DNA from: an uncultured Pseudoteredinibacter sp.
GTDB taxonomy: Bacteria; Pseudomonadota; Gammaproteobacteria; Pseudomonadales; Cellvibrionaceae
Length of the DNA: 64,000 nucleotides
Direction: 5' to 3'
NCBI RefSeq assembly: GCF_947502065.1
Contig: NZ_CANMYE010000001.1
Coordinates: forward strand, 1,488,001-1,552,000
Below the pieces are notes generated by a model. That model was given only the letters and a program-made list of their open reading frames with translations, was not told the origin of the DNA and did not search any database. Positions 11,706 through 20,116 of this stretch are shown here, piece by piece. The position numbers were made by a program, and so were the translations under genes. The stretch's first letter is position 1. Every line of letters begins with the position of its first letter.

Positions 11706-12494
11706 ATGTGGAAAATTGCCGATAGAGAAGTTAATAGCCGTTTATTGATAGGTAGCGCGCTTTACCCCTCACCCGACATTATGTGCAAGGCCATTCGCGC
11801 CAGCCAAAGTGATATCGTTACCGTCTCTTTGCGCCGCCAAGCGTTTGATGGTGCCGCGGGTGAACAGTTCTGGAATTTATTAAAAGAACTGGATATCAAT
11901 ATCCTACCCAATACTGCAGGCTGCCATAGCGCCAAAGAGGCCATCACCACCGCACAAATGGCTCGAGAACTGTTCAATACCAATTGGATTAAACTCGAAG
12001 TTATTGGTGATGATTACAGTTTGCAACCCGACCCTTTTGCATTGCTCGAAGCTACCCAGGAGTTATGCGTACAAGGCTTCGAAGTCTTTCCCTACTGCAC
12101 GGATGATTTTGTGCTGTGTGAGAAATTGCTCGCTGCGGGCTGTCGGATACTCATGCCTTGGGGTGCACCAATTGGCACAGGTAAAGGCCTAATGAACCCT
12201 TACGCCTTAAAGCAACTTCGCCAACGTTTACCAGAAGCTACGTTGATTGTGGATGCCGGGATCGGAGCCCCCTCCCATGCCAGCCAGGCGATGGAGTTAG
12301 GTTACGACGCCGTTTTGCTAAATACCGCAGTCGCCTCGGCAAATAAGCCGATTGCAATGGGTGAAGCCATGGGGCTTGCGGTACAAGCTGGACGCCTCGC
12401 CTATGAAGCGGGAATTATTCAAGAGCAAGAAACCGCACAACCCAGCACCCCTACATTGGGTACTCCGTTTTGGCACCAAGATTCAACACCCTAA
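11706..12494 (+). CDS. thiG: Thiazole synthase ThiG
   Basis: Condenses DXP, iminoglycine and ThiS thiocarboxylate to thiazole phosphate. The 262-residue TIM-barrel protein carries Lys96 in [11 protein letters not shown], the residue that forms the imine with DXP. It also has the phosphate-binding stretch [20 protein letters not shown] and [12 protein letters not shown]. ThiS-ThiG is a known complex, and the adjacent genes fit. Length is typical (E. coli 256). Confidence 0.97.
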   Translation: MWKIADREVNSRLLIGSALYPSPDIMCKAIRASQSDIVTVSLRRQAFDGAAGEQFWNLLKELDINILPNTAGCHSAKEAITTAQMARELFNTNWIKLEVIGDDYSLQPDPFALLEATQELCVQGFEVFPYCTDDFVLCEKLLAAGCRILMPWGAPIGTGKGLMNPYALKQLRQRLPEATLIVDAGIGAPSHASQAMELGYDAVLLNTAVASANKPIAMGEAMGLAVQAGRLAYEAGIIQEQETAQPSTPTLGTPFWHQDSTP

Positions 12495-12551
12495 TGCCTC
12501 AAACTCCACTTACTAAAAGTACTCGCTTGCGCGATAAGAAAACGATAAATC

Positions 12552-14174
12552 ATGATGGATAAAAAGTTACACCGCCCTTTAAATAGCCCAGCACAAAGTC
12601 ACGCTGCGCCACGTAAAGGCCGCAACCGCCCAGCCGTGTTGTGCATAGGTGGCAGCGACAGCTCAGGTTTAGCTGGGCTGCAAGCCGATGCTCGTTTTTG
12701 CGAAGCCCTCAACGTGCATTGCTGCCAGGTAGTAACCGCCGTAACGGCGCAAAACAATAACGGTGTTTATGCATCGACGATAAGCTCAATTGCCGATTGC
12801 CAGGGTCAACTAGATGCCGCCCTTGCCCTAAAGCCCCAAGCCATAAAAGTTGGTCTTATCGCGAGCATTGAACAACTCAACTGGCTATGTGAAGTCCTAC
12901 CGAGGATAAACTCCCTACCCGTCATTTTTGACCCGGTTACCATTGCCAGTAGCGGCCAAGCTCTGGCCGACAGTAACGTTAATAAACACATTGAAAAGCT
13001 GCTGCCCCATTGCGAGCTTATTAGCCCCAATTTGCTGGAGGCCGCCGAGCTCAGCCAGCTAACCATTAAAACAGAAAAAGATATTCAAAAAGCAGCCGAT
13101 GTTTTTCACGAACATGGCACGCCCTGGGTTTATATAAAAGGTGGTCATGGTGATAAACAATCCTCGCTAATCACCGATATCATCAGCCATGAGCAACACA
13201 GTTTTGCACTAGAGCAGCCCCGCCAAAGTAACAACAACAGCCGAGGAACGGGATGCGCCCTTGCAAGCAGCATTGCGGCTTGCCTCGCGCTAGCTTATGA
13301 CATGGTAGATGCACTCGTCATCGCCAATATGATTTTGGCCGAAGCTATACAAAATGCCGAGGCGGTAAACGAACAAAAAGGGTCAGTAAAAGCTTGTGGC
13401 TTTCCCAAGAGTCATTGGCCGCGCTACCGTGAACTCCATAAAAACAAGATCAGCCCTTTTGATTTTCCTGATTGTATTGGTGATAGCTGCGGAAGAACTC
13501 TTGATGCTCAAGGCCGCCAAAGCTTGGGCCTTTACCCTGTTGTCGATAGCTATGAGTGGCTAGAGCGCTTGCTGCCTCTTGGCATAAGCACCATACAATT
13601 GCGCATCAAGAACCTTGAAGGTGGTGCTTTAAAAGAAGAAATTAAAAAATCCATCCAGCTCGCTGAACAATACCAATGCCGTTTATTTATTAACGATCAC
13701 TGGCAGCTTGCCATTGAGCTCGGCGCTTATGGCATTCACCTAGGCCAAGAAGACGCTGACACAGCTGATTTACAAGCAATTGCACAATCTGGCCTGCGCC
13801 TAGGCATAAGTAACCACACTCATTTTGAATTGGTCCGCTGTTTAGCCATAAACCCCTCTTATATTGCCTGCGGCCCAGTTTTTGCCACGTACAGCAAGGA
13901 GATGCCCTGGATACCCCATGGTATCGCCGGCTTAGAGTATTGGTGCGAAGCGTTAGCCCAGCAAAAACGCCCACTTGTTGCCATTGGCGGTATCAATGAA
14001 TCAAATATCGCTGAAGTGGCCCAATGTGGCAGTAGCGGCATCGCACTTATATCCGCCATCAGCAAAGCCGAGAGCCCAGAAGCTACCTGCAGGCAGCTAC
14101 AAAAGCTAATCGAGAGTAATCAGCCCCAAACAAGCAGCAGCCGACTGACACTCGATCAGCAGCTAACTCAATAA
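12552..14174 (+). CDS. thiDE: ThiD-ThiE fusion: HMP-phosphate kinase / thiamine phosphate synthase
   Basis: A 540-residue fusion performing two late steps. The N-terminal half (about 27-290) is a ribokinase-fold HMP(-P) kinase with GGSDSSGLAGLQADARF, VTAVTAQNN and the anion-hole/catalytic NNSRGTGCALAS. The C-terminal half (from about 325 to 520) is thiamine-phosphate synthase with IQLRIK, GIHLGQED, LGISNHTHFE, CGPVFATYSK and VAIGGI. It joins the kinase product HMP-PP with thiazole phosphate. A linker of about 30 residues separates the domains. ATGATG leaves a one-codon start ambiguity. ThiD/ThiE fusions of this order are known in other bacteria. Confidence 0.95.
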   Translation: MMDKKLHRPLNSPAQSHAAPRKGRNRPAVLCIGGSDSSGLAGLQADARFCEALNVHCCQVVTAVTAQNNNGVYASTISSIADCQGQLDAALALKPQAIKVGLIASIEQLNWLCEVLPRINSLPVIFDPVTIASSGQALADSNVNKHIEKLLPHCELISPNLLEAAELSQLTIKTEKDIQKAADVFHEHGTPWVYIKGGHGDKQSSLITDIISHEQHSFALEQPRQSNNNSRGTGCALASSIAACLALAYDMVDALVIANMILAEAIQNAEAVNEQKGSVKACGFPKSHWPRYRELHKNKISPFDFPDCIGDSCGRTLDAQGRQSLGLYPVVDSYEWLERLLPLGISTIQLRIKNLEGGALKEEIKKSIQLAEQYQCRLFINDHWQLAIELGAYGIHLGQEDADTADLQAIAQSGLRLGISNHTHFELVRCLAINPSYIACGPVFATYSKEMPWIPHGIAGLEYWCEALAQQKRPLVAIGGINESNIAEVAQCGSSGIALISAISKAESPEATCRQLQKLIESNQPQTSSSRLTLDQQLTQ

Positions 14175-14200
14175 ACTCACGAACTAGCAGCCCTTAAGCC

Positions 14201-15319
14201 ATGTCTTCAAAAGATAATTTGCAACTAAGCCAACAAGAACAGCAGCGCTACCTGCGTCAAACTCAATTGTCGAGCTTTGGCGAATCTGGGCAGCTCAGGC
14301 TTAAACAAAGTAAAATACTTATTATCGGCCTAGGTGGCCTGGGCTGCCCCGCCGCCCAGTATTTAACGGCCGCTGGCATTGGTGAGATTACCCTAGTCGA
14401 TGAAGATCATGTGAGCCTAAGTAATTTGCAAAGGCAGATCCTATTTAGCGAGCCTGACATCGGCAAAAACAAATCCCAAGCCGCAAAGGAAAAATTGCAG
14501 ACCAACAATAGCGACGTCAAAATTATCGCCTTCCCCCACAAACTAAATCCGCATAATGCGCATCAGCTTATTAAGCGTAGCGACCTCGTTTTAGACTGCA
14601 CCGATAACTTTCATAGCCGCTATCTAATCAATGATATCTGCGCACACTATAACAAACCCTGGGTCTACGCCAGCGTATTGGGATTTGAAGGCCAGGTCGC
14701 ACTGATCAAACCAGAACACTCCTGCTTTCGCTGCCTATACCCTGAACTTGCTGAAACTCCGAACTGCAACCAAGCCGGTGTACTGGGCGTTGTGCCGGGT
14801 ATTGTAGCTAATATGCAAGCGCTATTAGCCATAGATTACCTAGCCCACATCAACGCAAATGGTGTAAGTAGCAACAGCAATAGATTACAAATTATCCATG
14901 GCCTCAATAGCCGATCGATTAATCTTTTTAAATCTAATGACTGCGAGCTATGCAGCGGTGAAAAGAATTATTTGGATTACGCTAGCGGCTATCAAGACTA
15001 CGAGCAGCTTATTGAAAACATTCCTGAAGAACAGAAAATTAGCTGGGCGGATTTTGAGAAGCTTCCAGCAGAGAATACGGTTTTGATTGATGTGCGCAGT
15101 AAGGCAGAGCATTTGGCGTTTAATCGAGGAGGGATGAATATTCCGCTAGAGGATCTGAGTAAATCACTACAAATTGAGACGGATAAAAACTATGTATTTT
15201 ATTGCCAAAGCGGTCAAAGGGCGGCCATAGCCCTTCTTGACGGAAGGACTATTTCAGAAAAAGAGAACCTTAAAAACAATGATGTATATTACATCCACGA
15301 AAATCTAAGCATTCCATAA
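14201..15319 (+). CDS. thiF: ThiF-type adenylyltransferase with C-terminal rhodanese domain
   Basis: Adenylates the ThiS C-terminus and passes sulfur to it. The 372-residue protein has the ThiF/MoeB nucleotide-binding domain (IIGLGGLGCPAAQYL near residue 45; DNLQR-like SLSNLQRQILF). Zinc cysteines are Cys175/178 and Cys248/251, and the conserved E1 cysteine is Cys189. A rhodanese domain fills about 280-372, with active Cys335 in YCQSGQRA. The rhodanese fusion supplies the persulfide in cis, as in MoeZ/MOCS3-type proteins. A role in molybdopterin synthesis is the alternative, but the operon favours thiamine. Confidence 0.9.
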   Translation: MSSKDNLQLSQQEQQRYLRQTQLSSFGESGQLRLKQSKILIIGLGGLGCPAAQYLTAAGIGEITLVDEDHVSLSNLQRQILFSEPDIGKNKSQAAKEKLQTNNSDVKIIAFPHKLNPHNAHQLIKRSDLVLDCTDNFHSRYLINDICAHYNKPWVYASVLGFEGQVALIKPEHSCFRCLYPELAETPNCNQAGVLGVVPGIVANMQALLAIDYLAHINANGVSSNSNRLQIIHGLNSRSINLFKSNDCELCSGEKNYLDYASGYQDYEQLIENIPEEQKISWADFEKLPAENTVLIDVRSKAEHLAFNRGGMNIPLEDLSKSLQIETDKNYVFYCQSGQRAAIALLDGRTISEKENLKNNDVYYIHENLSIP

Positions 15320-15628
15320 GAATAAGATACTTACAAAATACAGGCGTTTCATACTTTTGATAACATTTGACACTCACTCTAGGCAGATCCGGCTCGCTTA
15401 CTCTGATCATGTGCTAAGAGGTCAAAAACTATCTATACGACACTGGCTTTTGTTTTCCATGGGGTATAACTACCTTTCGATTTATAAGATGCCTTAAACA
15501 AAATCGAATTAGCAAGCATATCGAAAACATCCATGTATTAACGATGCGTAAATACAGAGTTAAACCTTCGAACAATAAAGCCTAGTATCTACATAGCATT
15601 GCTCATGCCCCACTAGTAGTGAGCGAGG
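15320..15628. other. Intergenic region after the thi operon
   Basis: I see no gene, RNA or clear terminator. The flanking genes are convergent. The thi operon has no obvious U-run hairpin at its end, so transcription may stop by Rho. Confidence 0.5.
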
Positions 15629-16111
15629 TTACTTTACTGTGGGCACCGTATTTGGCGAATGAGGTAAGTTGACCGATACGCTCCAACCATCCTCTGTTTT
15701 GGTTAGGAGATATATAGATGCTCGCTGCTCCACTGTTCGATTATTTTTATCAAGTGCATTTGCCAACCCACTTACCAAAGCCTGCGAGCCGCTCAACTTA
15801 GCCACTTGCAACTTAGTCCATTCCAGTTTGACGACTCCCTTCTTTTTAAGTGCCTCTTCCATAAAGTACTTAATATTAGGGGCGAAAGCTTCATGTGTGG
15901 CCATAGGTGCGGGCCCCGTTGGTGGCATCATTACAAGGGGCTCTGAAAAATGCTCTGTGACCCAGGCGATATCCGCATCTTCACTCGCTGTTAGATACTT
16001 TTCATATCCATCTAAATAATCTTGCATAAAATCTTCAATGCTCTGGCTAGAATCGCCTGCCAAGGACAGTGGAGATATTAGCAATGCAAGGGTAAAAAAT
16101 AGGTTACGCAT
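15629..16111 (-). CDS. Secreted NTF2-like (SnoaL/DUF4440-type) protein
   Basis: A 160-residue protein with a clear signal peptide (MRNLFFTLALLISPLSLAG). Its mature part fits the cone-shaped NTF2-like fold: helical N-terminus (SIEDFMQDYLDGYEKYL), a WVTEHFSEPL helix, and a final beta sheet with ASIYLLTKTEDGWSVSVNLP. Such proteins often bind small ligands, and the substrate cannot be told from sequence. It is a single gene that ends convergent with thiF. Confidence is good for the fold class and low for function. Confidence 0.65.
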   Translation of the reverse strand: MRNLFFTLALLISPLSLAGDSSQSIEDFMQDYLDGYEKYLTASEDADIAWVTEHFSEPLVMMPPTGPAPMATHEAFAPNIKYFMEEALKKKGVVKLEWTKLQVAKLSGSQALVSGLANALDKNNRTVEQRASIYLLTKTEDGWSVSVNLPHSPNTVPTVK

Positions 16112-16997
16112 ATTACATCCTTAAAGTGGTAATCTTTTAAATTAGGCTCTTCTTAAACGCCTCTTAAATCGACAACTTTGTATTCATCAGTGGAAGCTTG
16201 GCAAAAACAGAGACATATCGACTCATGTAGCTTGCTGAGGGTGAGATTATCAAGAATTGAAGGACAGCTGAGGATAATAGACTACCTTGCTAAAAACGAC
16301 GTCTAAACTCATAGGCACGTAGATAAAGCGAGCTGGAGCTACCAGAACTTATGCAAAGAATCCCCCCTAGAATAGATAGCCCCATAGATTTTGTTGCGTT
16401 ATTTATTAGAAACAAAACCCGAAGATTACGACGGCGTGTACCGTAAGATACATACCGCCCCTATCAAGAGTTTCAACAGCCCAACAAACACAATTGCTTA
16501 AACGAGACCCATAGCAAGAGCGAAAGCTGCTATGTTGAATTTAGCGAAGCTCTACGCTTACTCCCGCTAACATTAAAACCAAAACTATTGCGGCCATAAT
16601 GAACAATTGCCGAAAGAGAAATTTCACTAGCTGCATTCGTTATTACATTAGCAATATATAACGACTCTAAACACGGTAAAATTATTAAAAACAGCCCACT
16701 TTGCTATACAACAGCAATACAATATCGAGATCTACAAAAAATCTGCTATACCTTGCTGATGAACGCTTGGAGAGGCCAAAGTTTCAATACCACAGATGAA
16801 ATTATTAACCGGGCAGCATAAATACCCTATTGTTAATCATATAGAGGCGACCACTAAAATATTTATCGGCGGGGGCGATAAAAGACAATGCGAAGGCAGT
16901 ATTCTCCGGGCGCGGATTTATAGAAAGAATCTTAGCTTTAAAAATGAGAATTCGAGCTACAAAGTCAGTGCTGAAGATTAATAGCCGAAAGAAATAA
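16112..16997. other. Gene-poor stretch, possible decayed coding sequence
   Basis: There is no intact gene I trust. Around 16395-16500, plus-strand frames read protein-like fragments (such as KPEDYDGVYRK and, in another frame, YRPYQEFQQPNKHN) that do not join without a frameshift. A 61-codon frame at 16796-16981 lacks a ribosome binding site and family features. The region may hold the remains of a gene, or be non-coding. The right end is the 3' flank of the tRNA cluster. Confidence 0.35.
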
Positions 16998-17074
16998 TGG
17001 GGTGGCTGACGGGGATCGAACCCGCGACCACCGGAATCACAATCCGGGGCTCTACCAACTGAGCTACAGCCACC
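16998..17074 (-). tRNA. tRNA-His (GTG)
   Basis: Minus-strand cloverleaf beginning GGTGGCTGTAGCTCAGTTGG with anticodon loop ATTGTGA, a TTCGATC T-loop and an encoded CCA. The extra 5' G (17074) opposite C73 is the identity mark of tRNA-His. It is the third and last tRNA of a minus-strand cluster. Confidence 0.97.
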
Positions 17075-17128
17075 ACTGCAAAGGATGAATATCCTTGAGG
17101 GTGTCGCTGGATGGGCTTATAGGGAAAA

Positions 17129-17205
17129 TGGCGCGCCCGGCAGGACTCGAACCTGCGGCCATCCGCTTAGAAGGCGGATGCTCTATCCAGCTGAGCTACG
17201 GGCGC
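17129..17205 (-). tRNA. tRNA-Arg (TCT)
   Basis: Minus strand: starts GCGCCCGTAGCTCAGCTGG. The anticodon stem-loop CCGCCTTCTAAGCGG gives TCT. The T-arm is GCAGGTTCGAGTCCTGC, and the 3' end is GCCA with CCA encoded. It lies between tRNA-Pro and tRNA-His and is presumably cotranscribed. Confidence 0.97.
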
Positions 17206-17236
17206 CTATAAGGTCAAACGTCGCTCTTAAAAAAGA

Positions 17237-17313
<77 letters not shown>

Positions 17314-17590
17314 ACTGCAAACTCGGTAACGACCGCGTTTGAAGAGGTGCGAATAATACAGAGCCCCCCTATGGTCGTCAACGTCTTTTTTGAAAAAAGT
17401 TAAATTTCTTTTAATTCAGCAACTTATGTCGTTATTTTGGCCGCTTTGGCGATTTAACGGTCATGCACAATACCGCCCCTGGAAGCACTGCTCTATATCT
17501 AATTTAGTGGCCCTTAATTCAGCCCAATTGTTGGCCTACTGGCTCAGCTATGGGAGAATACGCCGTTTTTAATTGCCCGAGATTTAGCCT

Positions 17591-18436
17591 ATGCCTGCCC
17601 TACTGTTAGATGGCAAAGCCCTTGCCCAAAAAACAGAAGAAGAACTGTCTAGCCGCGTTGAGGCCCTAAAAGCCCGCAGTGGCGGCCAAACGCCTATTTT
17701 GGCCACTATTCTAGTGGGTGGCGATCCTGCCTCTGCTACTTATGTAAAGATGAAAGGTAATGCCTGCCAGCGTATTGGCATGGATTCTTTAAAGGTAGAG
17801 CTACCTGAAGAGACTACTACTGAGCAGCTACTGGCTGAGATCGACTCTTTAAACAACAACCCCAATGTCCACGGCATTTTGTTACAACACCCGGTGCCGG
17901 CTCAAATCGATGAGCGTGCTTGCTTTGATGCTATTGCACTAGAGAAGGACGTTGACGGTGTAACATGCCTTGGCTTTGGCCGTATGAGCATGGGTGAAGA
18001 AGCCTATGGCTGTGCGACCCCTAAGGGCATTATGCGCCTTTTGGAAGCCTACAATATCGATCTTGAAGGTAAGCATGCTGTTGTGGTTGGCCGCAGCCCT
18101 ATTTTGGGTAAGCCGATGGCGATGATGATGCTTGGCGCCAATGCGACGGTAACAATTTGCCATTCTCGCACGCAAAACCTGGCTGATCATATTAATCAAG
18201 CCGATGTTATTGTGGGCGCGGTGGGTAAGCCTGAGTTTATTAAGGCTGAGTGGATCAAAGACGGCGCAGTTGTGGTTGATGCTGGCTATCATCCGGGTGG
18301 TGTTGGTGATATTGAGCTTGGTCCTTTGGTGGATCGTGTGGCTGCCTATACGCCGGTCCCTGGCGGTGTTGGCCCAATGACCATTAATACTTTGATTTAT
18401 CAGTCGGTTGATTCTGGTGAGAAAAAGATTGGGTAG
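17591..18436 (+). CDS. folD: Methylenetetrahydrofolate dehydrogenase / methenyl-THF cyclohydrolase
   Basis: Interconverts 5,10-methylene-, methenyl- and 10-formyl-tetrahydrofolate, feeding purine and formyl-Met synthesis, in the cytoplasm. The 281-residue length is typical. Visible family motifs are [10 protein letters not shown] (catalytic Lys region), [31 protein letters not shown] (NADP-binding Rossmann turn) and [14 protein letters not shown]. It is divergent from the tRNA cluster, an arrangement also seen in Pseudomonas. The ATG at 17591 is the family start. Confidence 0.97.
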   Translation: MPALLLDGKALAQKTEEELSSRVEALKARSGGQTPILATILVGGDPASATYVKMKGNACQRIGMDSLKVELPEETTTEQLLAEIDSLNNNPNVHGILLQHPVPAQIDERACFDAIALEKDVDGVTCLGFGRMSMGEEAYGCATPKGIMRLLEAYNIDLEGKHAVVVGRSPILGKPMAMMMLGANATVTICHSRTQNLADHINQADVIVGAVGKPEFIKAEWIKDGAVVVDAGYHPGGVGDIELGPLVDRVAAYTPVPGGVGPMTINTLIYQSVDSGEKKIG

Positions 18437-18465
18437 TTAAAAACTGCCTGTTCTTTTTTAATCCG

Positions 18466-18570
18466 CTTAAAGGGGCGGGTATTCTTCAGGGGGACGCATA
18501 AACCCGTCCGTGGGGCTCTGCTTTTGCTTCCTGCAAAAGAAGCCCCCTGAAGAATACCCGCCCCTTTAAG
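18466..18570. repeat. Long inverted repeat element with inner hairpins (MITE/REP-like)
   Basis: Two perfect 28-base arms (18466-18493 and 18543-18570) enclose 49 bases. Inside, GGACG pairs with CGTCC and CTTTTGC pairs with GCAAAAG, so the element folds as a branched structure. An alternative pairing of GGGGCT with AGCCCC competes with the right arm. The layout (outer palindrome, AAACCCGTCC, GGGGCT) resembles dispersed intergenic repeats I know from marine gammaproteobacteria. Only one copy is in this window. It may also stop transcription after folD, though it has no U-run. Confidence 0.75.
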
Positions 18571-18622
18571 CTATCGAAGCTGCAGAACTGATACTTTTAA
18601 ATCTTCTTTCGCTAGCAATCAC

Positions 18623-19387
18623 ATGACAGAAACACTGACCATTCTTTATCAAGATGAATATCTACTTGCGGTAAATAAGCCCAGCGGTTTGCTGGTGCAT
18701 CGCAGTATGATAGATCGTCATGAGACACGTTTTGCGATGCAAATTTTACGTGATCAGATCGGTCAGCATGTGTTCCCTATTCATCGCCTGGATAAACCAA
18801 CCTCTGGGGTTTTGGTTTTTGCACTTTCTAGTGAAGTTGCAGCCTTGATGAATAAACAGCAAGTAGCTAAAGACAGTAAGTGGCATAAAGGTTATTTAGC
18901 AGTGGTTCGCGGGTGGGCGCCGGAAGATATATTTATCGATCACGCTTTAAAAGAGAAGCTCGATAAGATTGTCGATAAAAAAGCCCAGCAAGACAAACCG
19001 GCTCAAAGCGCGCAAACCCAAATCAAACGTTTAGCCACCACCGAGTTGGACGTTAAAATAGAAGGCTTTGATAAGAGTCGCTACTCTTTAGTTTGGGCCG
19101 AACCCGAGCAAGGGCGTAAGCACCAGATTCGCCGGCACTGCAAACATATTAGCCATCCAATCATTGGAGATGCAAAGCATGGCCGGGGGCGACACAATCG
19201 CTATTTTAAAGAGCAGCTCAACTGCCCTCGCCTAATGCTGCATGCCGCTTATTTGCAGTTGCAACACCCAATTACAGCAGAAACAATCGTTTTATGGGCC
19301 GAGCTAGACGACTGCTGGCAACATTTATTGCACGGTTTTGATTGGCAGAGCGCACTTCCTGAAAGCCTGCAGCTTGATAGCATTTGA
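18623..19387 (+). CDS. truC: tRNA pseudouridine(65) synthase TruC
   Basis: Makes pseudouridine 65 in tRNA. The 254-residue RluA-family protein has catalytic Asp57 in HRLDKPTSG. Its N-terminus (ILYQDEYLLAVNKPSGLLVHRS) and the IGQHVFPIHRLDKP stretch are close to E. coli TruC. GRKHQIRRHCKHISHPIIGD is the family C-terminal motif. rsuA follows after eight bases, probably as one operon. A different RluA paralogue is less likely given these stretches. Confidence 0.9.
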   Translation: MTETLTILYQDEYLLAVNKPSGLLVHRSMIDRHETRFAMQILRDQIGQHVFPIHRLDKPTSGVLVFALSSEVAALMNKQQVAKDSKWHKGYLAVVRGWAPEDIFIDHALKEKLDKIVDKKAQQDKPAQSAQTQIKRLATTELDVKIEGFDKSRYSLVWAEPEQGRKHQIRRHCKHISHPIIGDAKHGRGRHNRYFKEQLNCPRLMLHAAYLQLQHPITAETIVLWAELDDCWQHLLHGFDWQSALPESLQLDSI

Positions 19388-19395
19388 AGGTATTT

Positions 19396-20085
19396 ATGAT
19401 TCGTTTAGATAAATTTATCGCCAGCGCCACTGAGCTTTCGCGCAAGCAAGTACAACGCTTAGCAAAGCAAGGCTTCATTACTGTAAACAGTGATATTCAA
19501 AAAGATACCAGCATTAAAATTAATGAAAACGATGAAGTCATTGTCGATGGTGACCTTATCAACGCTGCGCGGCCGCGCTACTTTGCTCTATACAAACCGC
19601 AAGGTTATGTATGCACCAATCAAGATGATGAACATCCTACCGTACTAGAACTGCTTGATGAGCCTCGCAAATCCACACTGCAAATCTGCGGACGCTTGGA
19701 TATAGATACCACCGGCCTAGTATTGATCAGCGATGACGGGCAATGGAATCATAAAGTTACCTCTCCCAATAAAAATCAGGGTAAATGCTATTATGTCTGC
19801 TTGGCAGGCGATATCAGCGATGAAGACATTGAGATTTTAAGAAACGGCGTGCGATTGCAAGGCGAGCCAAAACCTTGCAAACCTGCTGAGATTACAAAGC
19901 TATTCAGCAATGAGCTTGAGATCACCATTAGCGAAGGCCGCTACCACCAGGTTAAGCGCATGTTTGGCGCAGTGAATAATCGCGTTGTGGAATTACACCG
20001 CAAAAGTGTCGGTAAAATTGAGCTTGGCGATCTGCAAGAAGGTGAATATCGTGAGCTTAGCGCCGAAGAAGCCTCCTTATTTTAA
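19396..20085 (+). CDS. rsuA: 16S rRNA pseudouridine(516) synthase RsuA
   Basis: Modifies U516 of 16S rRNA. From the ATG at 19396 it has 229 residues; GAAGG at 19386-19390 decides this start over the upstream TTG. Residues 1-45 are an S4 RNA-binding domain (RLDKFIASATELSRKQVQRL). The catalytic domain has ALYKPQGYVCTNQD, catalytic Asp102 in GRLDIDTTG (the same number as in E. coli), and EGRYHQVKRMFGAV. It lies in a block of RNA-modification genes with truC and rsmC. Confidence 0.93.
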   Translation: MIRLDKFIASATELSRKQVQRLAKQGFITVNSDIQKDTSIKINENDEVIVDGDLINAARPRYFALYKPQGYVCTNQDDEHPTVLELLDEPRKSTLQICGRLDIDTTGLVLISDDGQWNHKVTSPNKNQGKCYYVCLAGDISDEDIEILRNGVRLQGEPKPCKPAEITKLFSNELEITISEGRYHQVKRMFGAVNNRVVELHRKSVGKIELGDLQEGEYRELSAEEASLF

Positions 20086-20116
20086 GTAGGCAAAAATACA
20101 AAGAGCTTAAAGACCT

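Noticed and set aside
14201..15319. MoeB as the identity of the thiF-like gene
   Set aside because: The protein also fits MoeB/MoeZ, but it closes the thi operon and no molybdopterin genes are present, so ThiF was preferred.
16796..16981. 61-codon frame before tRNA-His
   Set aside because: No ribosome binding site, no family features and odd composition; treated as chance or remnant.
17390..17572. 60-codon frame upstream of folD
   Set aside because: No ribosome binding site or family features; the region is better read as the promoter side of folD and the tRNA cluster.
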